Positions 19,019 through 24,382 of a DNA stretch of 24,382 bases are shown piece after piece; the stretch's first letter is position 1; each line of letters starts with the position of its first letter. The stretch comes from a virus, in IMG/VR virus record IMGVR_UViG_3300022209_000016, positions 1 to 24,382 of that record, one strand, 5' to 3'. Position numbers and translations under genes: made by a program. Below the pieces are notes generated by a model that was not told the DNA's origin, did not search any database, and worked only from the letters and a program-made list of their open reading frames with translations.

Positions 19019-20864
19019 AGGTCGAAACATACGGGCTGGTGACAACCACAACCTCCTCTCCAACAGAACTGTCGGAGACCCACACCCTCAATATGCAAAG
19101 AGGTCTGGTGGAACCATAACGGGTGGAATGACTGTGGGGTGCCCGTTCATCGTTGCTGGCGACAGCTCTTGGCTCGGTGTGCCTGAAACAGGCAAAGGCT
19201 GTGTTGAGTTTCGCAACTCTTCTGGAGATGTCCACTACCGCTATTTCAACCAAGACACAAGCCTGCCAATCGGAGTGTTGCAATACGGACACACGTTTGT
19301 TGGCAACGTCAGCATCGAAACGTCGCTGGGCTCAGGACAGTTCCACACCATCGGCGGAACGCTGACTGGCGGTTCTGCATACTTCAACGCAGGTGAGTCT
19401 GTCGGATTCTCTATCGGTGCAGGGGCAGCAACATACCTGGCGCTGACAGGTGCGGCGACCGTTTTTTACCCAGGTGCACGACGCAACTTGAATCTTTCCG
19501 ACTCACACGATCTCACGGTGCAGGCAGCAACACGGATGATCGGAAGCTTCCGTGTCAGCTCGAAGACGATCACACTTGAGGGTCAACTGATGAGCGAGGA
19601 TGTAGACATCCTCGGCAAGTCGATCGTGAAGATGGAGTCTGAGGGCGTAGGCGAGTTCAACGAGGTTTGGCTGCACGAATTTGTTGGGGACACATACACA
19701 GACATCACAACAGATGCACAGACACCTGGTGGCAGCCGCGACATCTATCTCAATGACGATGACTGGGTCTATGTAGGGTACGACAAGCCGTTTGAAGGTG
19801 TACGGTTCACCCTCACCACACTCCCGAGCGGTAACGTGTGGGGCGGTTCGATGTCTGTGCAGATCTCTGTCGGGCACCCAACTGGCTGGGGAAGTAGTGG
19901 TAGCGGTGCAGCCTGGGTTGACGGCACAAACTTGCTACAGCAAGACGGTGATGTCACGTGGCTCAATTTTGGTGTTGGGGCATCGTCTCACTTTCCACCA
20001 ATCGTGACCACACACCCTTGGAACCTCCAAGCTCCTGATGCTGGTACCAACCCTGCTCCCCCAGGCGGATCCCAGTATTGGATGCGCATTCGACGCGACC
20101 AACCTGCCGGTATCACACTGCCTGCGATTGGGCAGATCCAAGTGCTACCTTCTCGCCCTGAGATACACAGCATGCTCGCTGACACGCTGCTTGCAGCTGG
20201 TGACGACAACATCCTGATCGACCTGATCAACTCTGGTGACTCTGACATCCTGTTCAAAGATGACTCGCTTGGTGAGTTCGTGTTTCCTGCTGTACTGCTC
20301 GAAACGACTGGCCCGGTGTACACGGACATCACGGCTGAAGCGAAATCCTCCACGGTTGATGTCTCAATGTATGTGGCCAACGGGGATGCGGTGCTGGTTG
20401 GAAGCCCCACCCCGTTCGGAGGCATTCGATTTGCGCACAACACGCTTGCGAGCGCGTCGATCACGCCGCTGATCCAGTACTCAACAAACGGTGTGCCAGC
20501 ATTCAGAACCTTCGGTTCGTTCCTGGGGAGTCCAGCTACAGACGGGACCGTGGGGCACACGCAGGATGGGGACATAACATGGGTGCGCAAAGACGTGCAC
20601 GATGTGCTCTCTGCCCTGAACTGGGAGAGTGCAACAATTGACGGCAAAGACATGTACTGGGTTCGGATCGAGCGTCAGAACGCGAGTGGAATCACGGTGC
20701 CAATCGAAGACAACATGTCAATGCTGACGTTTGCTGACGACAGAGTGCTTACTGGCGCAGGTGACTGGTCCCTCGCTCAGAACGATACAACTCGCGCGTG
20801 GTACGACAAGTTCGCGACTTCAGACAGCGACACCGTGAACGCTGGCAGATGGAGGCTGATGTGA
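19011..20864 (+). CDS. Tail fibre/appendage protein with duplicated domain (617 aa)
   Basis: GTG 19011 (GGTGGAG upstream) overlaps the previous stop by 8 nt; the TTG/ATG-type starts further upstream shadow the connector gene. Near residues 20-35, TVGDPHPQYAKRSGGTITGG matches the common fibre motif DPHPQYL. Residues from about 200 onward contain two copies of one domain. Copy A runs from YTDITTDAQ through DGDVTW to YWMRIRRDQPAGITLPAIG; copy B from YTDITAEAK through DGDITW to YWVRIERQNASGITVPIED. It probably binds receptors or forms the tail tip. No chaperone or peptidase domain is evident. Confidence 0.75.
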   Translation: MAEGRNIRAGDNHNLLSNRTVGDPHPQYAKRSGGTITGGMTVGCPFIVAGDSSWLGVPETGKGCVEFRNSSGDVHYRYFNQDTSLPIGVLQYGHTFVGNVSIETSLGSGQFHTIGGTLTGGSAYFNAGESVGFSIGAGAATYLALTGAATVFYPGARRNLNLSDSHDLTVQAATRMIGSFRVSSKTITLEGQLMSEDVDILGKSIVKMESEGVGEFNEVWLHEFVGDTYTDITTDAQTPGGSRDIYLNDDDWVYVGYDKPFEGVRFTLTTLPSGNVWGGSMSVQISVGHPTGWGSSGSGAAWVDGTNLLQQDGDVTWLNFGVGASSHFPPIVTTHPWNLQAPDAGTNPAPPGGSQYWMRIRRDQPAGITLPAIGQIQVLPSRPEIHSMLADTLLAAGDDNILIDLINSGDSDILFKDDSLGEFVFPAVLLETTGPVYTDITAEAKSSTVDVSMYVANGDAVLVGSPTPFGGIRFAHNTLASASITPLIQYSTNGVPAFRTFGSFLGSPATDGTVGHTQDGDITWVRKDVHDVLSALNWESATIDGKDMYWVRIERQNASGITVPIEDNMSMLTFADDRVLTGAGDWSLAQNDTTRAWYDKFATSDSDTVNAGRWRLM

Positions 20865-21010
20865 GAGCCTGGATATTGGCCTTGTTGATGGCGCTGATTG
20901 TGATGTTCAACTGGTGCTTGCGATTGCCGGGACAGTCGCTGCCGAAGGACGGCAGCTGTGACGTACCTGTCGATCCGAGCTTGACACCACCGGGACCGTG
21001 GAACCCATGA
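20861..21010 (+). CDS. Small membrane protein (49 aa)
   Basis: GTG 20861 overlaps the fibre gene stop (GTGA) with GGAGG 5 nt upstream. The first 20 residues (MRAWILALLMALIVMFNWC) form one hydrophobic segment like a signal anchor. The rest is Pro/Gly-rich with another Cys. The position inside a fibre operon is odd for a membrane protein. A lytic accessory or host-membrane protein is possible. Confidence 0.6.
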   Translation: MRAWILALLMALIVMFNWCLRLPGQSLPKDGSCDVPVDPSLTPPGPWNP

Positions 21011-21114
21011 ACTTTTGTGACTTACCACCACAGGCACAGATCGCAATATGGCGTGCGCTTGAACGTGGCGCAGAGGTGCTTCGTGGTTGGATATGCGATG
21101 TGTGGCCAGTATGA
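21007..21114 (+). CDS. Tiny protein (35 aa)
   Basis: ATG 21007 (ATGA overlap with the previous gene) to TGA 21112-21114. The product MNFCDLPPQAQIAIWRALERGAEVLRGWICDVWPV is amphipathic helical with two cysteines. Its two-sided ATGA coupling supports being real, though there is no recognisable domain. Confidence 0.5.
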   Translation: MNFCDLPPQAQIAIWRALERGAEVLRGWICDVWPV

Positions 21115-21260
21115 GTAAGAAACTTGCAACACCAGATCCAAACCAAGCGACTGAAGGCCAGGTGCTGACAGTCAAGAAAACCGAGCCGCTGAAGACATCT
21201 TGGGAAACCCCAACTGGTGGCGGTGGAGGCGGGGCACTTCAGCACATGGGGTGGAACTAG
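21111..21260 (+). CDS. Small fibre-type protein with GQVLTV motif (49 aa)
   Basis: ATG 21111 (ATGA overlap) to TAG 21258-21260. The product DPNQATEGQVLTVKKTEPLKTSWETPTGGGGGG carries the GQVLTV...W-x-TP motif that recurs in phage tail fibres, normally as one link in a larger protein. A free 49-residue copy followed by a poly-Gly run is unusual. TAG is immediately followed by the in-frame ATG of the next gene, so readthrough would fuse the two. The next gene has its own GGGTGG. Confidence 0.6.
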   Translation: MSKKLATPDPNQATEGQVLTVKKTEPLKTSWETPTGGGGGGALQHMGWN

Positions 21261-21578
21261 ATGGCTGGAACATTTACTCCGAAGCTGTTGGCTGAGGGTC
21301 AGGTGGCCAACTCGAAGACAGCGATGTACACGGTGCCTGGGGCTACGTCTGCGTACGTACGAACCATGAAGTTCTACAACACCAACGTGGCGACACAAAC
21401 CATCAACCTGTACATCAGCACCGGAACAAGCAGGCAGACATACAAGTTCGAGCTGGCAACAGATGAGTCCGCAGAGGTGGATGACAGGCTGACGCTTGAG
21501 ACTGGGGACCTGATCGAGGCTGACACGACGACTGCGACAGCTGTGGACTTCACGGTCCATGGGGTGGAGGAGACATGA
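21261..21578 (+). CDS. Putative tail/fibre accessory protein (105 aa)
   Basis: ATG 21261 with GGGTGG 6 nt upstream. The product MAGTFTPKLLAEGQVANSKTAMYTVPGATSAYVRTMKFYNTNVATQTINLYI... alternates strands and turns, consistent with a beta-sandwich. No Cys. It ends in a 4-nt overlap with the fibre gene. The TPKLLAxGQVAxSKTxxYTVP opening is typical of small fibre-associated phage proteins in my recollection. Exact role unknown. Confidence 0.65.
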   Translation: MAGTFTPKLLAEGQVANSKTAMYTVPGATSAYVRTMKFYNTNVATQTINLYISTGTSRQTYKFELATDESAEVDDRLTLETGDLIEADTTTATAVDFTVHGVEET

Positions 21579-24097
21579 GCCTCAAAATCTACGGAACAGA
21601 CGGCGTACTCAAGTCGTCCACGGGTGGTGCTGGGCAGTCGAACACCGGCAGCAACATCGGCACAGATGGAGTCGGTGTCTTTGACCAGAAGGTCGGTGCT
21701 GATCTCCAGTTCAGAAACCTCGCGTCTCTCAACCCAGAGTTCCTGGACATCGCACTCGACGCTGGCGACAACGACATCGACTTCACGATGCTCGGGTCAC
21801 CAACCGTCAAGATCCTGGCGCAGAAGGGCTCTGCCGGTACGATCAATCCTGGCGACGTTGTGTACATGAGCGGCTTTGATTCTGGCGATGGCGTCATCGA
21901 GGTCGAGCTTGCGGATTCGGACAACTCGTCTGCGATGCCGTCGATCGGAATTGCCGAAGACACGATCGACCAGACAACCACGGGGTCTGTCATCGTTGTC
22001 GGGCCAGCCACGGTCAACACGACTGGTGAGTCTGTCGGAGATGGGATCTACGTTGACACCACGCCTGGGACATGGACGACAACAAGGCCGACAGGGACCA
22101 CGACAGCGATCCAGCGTCTTGGAACCATCTCGAAGATCGGTGCATCTGGCACGGTGTTCGTTGCTGGTGCCTTGCGCTCGAACGATGTGCCCAACCTGGA
22201 AGACGCGAAGTTCTGGGTTGGGAATGCGTCGAACGTTGCAACTGCCGTGTCGATGGGTGGCGAGGCCACGATGGCCAACGACGGCACAGTGACCGTTGCT
22301 GACGGCGCAGACGGCACGGCCATCCACGACGACGTGGCAGGTGAGATCGCAGCTGTCACCCTGAAGGCATCGCCCGTATCGGGTGATTTCATCTTGATCG
22401 AGGACTCGGCGGCTGCCAACGCGAAGAAACGCATCACCATCGGCACTCTCCCGGCAGGCGGAGAGATTAACGACCTGGCTGGCGATGGGATCAACGGGAT
22501 TGCCGACGATCAGATTGCGATTGGGTCGGGAGCCAGCACGGCTGCGTACCACACGTTGCCCAACGGTGCCGTTTCGTATGCTACCGGCACGAACACCGTC
22601 TCGCAGGCTGCTCTCGCGAATCTCTCGGACGTAACGGGCACGACCGGTACTGGCTCGACCGTTGTGTTTGATACGAGTCCGACCATCGTGACGCCGACGA
22701 TCGCGAGCTTTGTGAATGCGACGCATAATCACGAGGCAGCTGCGGGCGGGAACACCCTGGCCAGTGCTGCGACACCGACCGCGATTCACGATGACGTTGC
22801 ATCGGAGATCAGTGCGGTTGCCTTGAAGGCATCTCCGGTCAGCGGGGACTTCTTGCTGATTGAAGACAGTGCGGCAGGCAATGCCAAGAAGCGCATCACG
22901 ATTGGGACACTTCCAGCAGGGGGTGAAATCAATGATCTGGCCGGTGACGGTATTAATGGTATTGCTGACAACCAGCTTGCTGTCGGCACTGGCGCTTCTA
23001 CTGCTGGATACCAGACGCTTCCTACGTCGCAGGCACTTGCGTTTAATGGCACCAGCTTCACGCACGCGACGTGGGCACAGCTCAACAAGGCCACCAGTGA
23101 TATTGCGGATATTACCACCAAGTCACACACGTCGCTAACGGATGTCGGGACCAACACGCACGCGCAGATCGACACGCACATCGCGCTGACGAACGAGCAC
23201 ATCGATTGGACGGGTGCTGGTGCCGGGACGATCCACACCGACAACTACATCGAGGGTGGTGCGGGCACAGACACGACCGCAATCCACGATAATACGGCGA
23301 GTGAGATTTCTGCGATCACGGTGAAGGCCAGTCCGGTGAGCGGTGACTTCCTACTCATCGAAGACAGTGCAGCGGGTAATGTGAAGAAGCACATCACTGT
23401 TGGGTCGCTGCCCGCAGGGAGTGAGATCAATGACCTGGCTGGCGATGGTATTTCTGGGATTGCTGACAATCAACTTGCTGTTGGCACTGGTGCTGGCACT
23501 GCGGCCTACGCGACGCTATCCACAGCTGGTGCTGTTGCGTTCAACGGGACCGCGTTCAGTCAAGCCGCGTCCACGGACCTGAGCGATACAGCAAGCATTG
23601 TGTTGCTCACGGGTTCACAGACCCTGACCAGCAAGACGTTGACGGCACCGATTATCACTACGGATCAGACGCTCACGACAGCCGGGCAGATTACGGTTGA
23701 TACGACCGCCACTGATGGGCAGTTCGTTTATTACGATGCGGCTGAGCAGGTATTGACTCCACATCGGTGGTGTGGTGTTCCGTTCACAGATCCAGCGACA
23801 CTTGATGAAAACATCATGATCATGCTGGAGTACGACATCACAATTCAGGAGGTCAAAGCTTGTGGGCGCGGAGGAACCAGTGTCGCTTGGGAGCTTCGGC
23901 ATTCGACTGATGCTGATTCGGCAGGAACTCTGATTGAGGGGAACACGACGACAACGAACGGGCTGGTGGACAGTCACACGACGCTTACATCTGCGTCAGT
24001 CAGCGCGGGCGAGATCATCTGGGTCGAACTCGATACGGTGACTGGGACTGTGGACGACTTCACAATCCAGTTCCGCTACAGAATAGACCGCTCATGA
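21575..24097 (+). CDS. Tail fibre protein with three domain repeats (840 aa)
   Basis: ATG 21575 overlaps the preceding stop (ATGA). Three repeats of about 82 residues each contain KASPVSGDF(I/L)LIEDSAA...KK(R/H)IT(I/V)G, then INDLAGDGI(N/S)GIAD. Repeats of this kind form trimeric beta-helical fibre shafts. Downstream, LTSKTLTAPIIT is a standard fibre-shaft motif. The C-terminal about 130 residues (from about WCGVPFTDPATLDENIMIMLEYDITI) form a distinct beta-rich tip with a TLDENIMI-type turn, probably the receptor-binding head. No depolymerase or intramolecular chaperone motif is apparent. Confidence 0.85.
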   Translation: MSLKIYGTDGVLKSSTGGAGQSNTGSNIGTDGVGVFDQKVGADLQFRNLASLNPEFLDIALDAGDNDIDFTMLGSPTVKILAQKGSAGTINPGDVVYMSGFDSGDGVIEVELADSDNSSAMPSIGIAEDTIDQTTTGSVIVVGPATVNTTGESVGDGIYVDTTPGTWTTTRPTGTTTAIQRLGTISKIGASGTVFVAGALRSNDVPNLEDAKFWVGNASNVATAVSMGGEATMANDGTVTVADGADGTAIHDDVAGEIAAVTLKASPVSGDFILIEDSAAANAKKRITIGTLPAGGEINDLAGDGINGIADDQIAIGSGASTAAYHTLPNGAVSYATGTNTVSQAALANLSDVTGTTGTGSTVVFDTSPTIVTPTIASFVNATHNHEAAAGGNTLASAATPTAIHDDVASEISAVALKASPVSGDFLLIEDSAAGNAKKRITIGTLPAGGEINDLAGDGINGIADNQLAVGTGASTAGYQTLPTSQALAFNGTSFTHATWAQLNKATSDIADITTKSHTSLTDVGTNTHAQIDTHIALTNEHIDWTGAGAGTIHTDNYIEGGAGTDTTAIHDNTASEISAITVKASPVSGDFLLIEDSAAGNVKKHITVGSLPAGSEINDLAGDGISGIADNQLAVGTGAGTAAYATLSTAGAVAFNGTAFSQAASTDLSDTASIVLLTGSQTLTSKTLTAPIITTDQTLTTAGQITVDTTATDGQFVYYDAAEQVLTPHRWCGVPFTDPATLDENIMIMLEYDITIQEVKACGRGGTSVAWELRHSTDADSAGTLIEGNTTTTNGLVDSHTTLTSASVSAGEIIWVELDTVTGTVDDFTIQFRYRIDRS
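22316..23521 (+). repeat. Three diverged domain repeats within the fibre gene
   Basis: Repeats begin at 22316, 22778 and 23276 (offsets 462 and 498 bp), each with about 245 bp of recognisable similarity at the protein level. Comparing 48 codons of copies 1 and 2 (from 22364 and 22826) by eye, about 34 differ synonymously and only 2 change the residue. The repeats are therefore far more alike as protein than as DNA. Confidence 0.85.
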
Positions 24098-24382
24098 GTA
24101 GCCCCGTAGCAGAGTGGCCAGAGGTGGTGCACGGAGAGCTGGCTTCAGATCGTGTGCTGGGGTGGATCGCGCTGTATTGGGATGGGGCTGGAGGGCTCAA
24201 CAATGCGGACATCTATTCGTCCGTTGTGCTGCCGTGGAACTTTGTGGTCCATGAGCCGGACCCCGAGAATCTGCCGCTTGTGAATTTGCAGGTGTACCTG
24301 CTGTTCTACAGGCGGCATGGGCAGATCTATACGGTTTGGCTTGATGGTGATGACGAATTCTGGCTGTGGGGCAAGAGCCAGG
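24094..24382 (+). CDS. Fibre-associated or tail protein, truncated at the window edge
   Basis: ATG 24094 overlaps the fibre stop (ATGA). The 96 visible residues (MSSPVAEWPEVVHGELASDRVLGWIALYWDGAGGLNNADIYSSVV..., then LPLVNLQVYLLFYRRHGQIYTVWLDGDDEFWLWGKS) are Trp/Tyr-rich and beta-rich. The gene continues past the window, so neither length nor family can be judged. Confidence 0.7.
   Translation, partial: MSSPVAEWPEVVHGELASDRVLGWIALYWDGAGGLNNADIYSSVVLPWNFVVHEPDPENLPLVNLQVYLLFYRRHGQIYTVWLDGDDEFWLWGKSQ

Noticed and set aside
21797-23065. 422-residue Arg-rich open frame on the minus strand
   Set aside because: It is antisense to the fibre repeats, and its own repetition simply mirrors them.

Overview
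The window is part of a double-stranded DNA tailed-phage genome (Caudoviricetes) or a closely related prophage. Hallmarks are a small-terminase-like protein, a large terminase, a portal, a scaffold-like protein, an HK97-fold-type major capsid protein, two tandem decoration-type proteins, a head-tail connector and repeat-rich fibre proteins. Around them lie dozens of tiny genes that overlap by ATGA/GTGA/TTGA junctions. No integrase, transposase, rRNA, tRNA or CRISPR array was seen. The host cannot be named. The moderately GC-rich sequence and one TTGTCCACA box, the form favoured by actinobacterial DnaA, lean weakly towards an actinobacterial host; the overall style resembles uncultured aquatic phages.

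Layout. Positions 1-2031 (+) hold six small overlapping genes of unknown function, closed by a 13-bp hairpin. Positions 2032-3275 are mostly non-coding: four families of short direct repeats, a DnaA-box-like cluster, several hairpins and two small genes, so this is a candidate origin/control region. A Cys-rich gene (3276-3659, +) faces a 13-gene minus-strand operon (6810 down to 3693) of mainly tiny Cys/His-rich putative zinc proteins. A 111-bp AT-rich gap (6811-6921) carries back-to-back promoters with palindromes, firing that operon leftwards and a second small-gene operon (6922-8348) rightwards. The second operon ends in an M15-family peptidase (probable endolysin) whose conserved domain is cut by an in-frame TAG. 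A promoter, a small stem-loop and a terminator follow. From 8603 onward the virion module runs rightwards without a break to the window end.

Most notable points: (1) the large terminase is split into an ATPase gene and a nuclease gene by a complete unrelated 123-residue gene with its own strong Shine-Dalgarno; (2) the endolysin's third zinc ligand lies beyond an in-frame amber codon; (3) a Cys-rich gene has a reading frame whose codon bias begins at a CTG, suggesting a CTG start or a -1 frameshift; (4) the fibre has three domain repeats nearly identical in protein but heavily scrambled at synonymous positions; (5) the repeat-filled intergenic regions and the zinc-protein operon have no obvious described counterpart that I recognise. 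All functions are judged by eye from motifs and gene order; no database search was possible.
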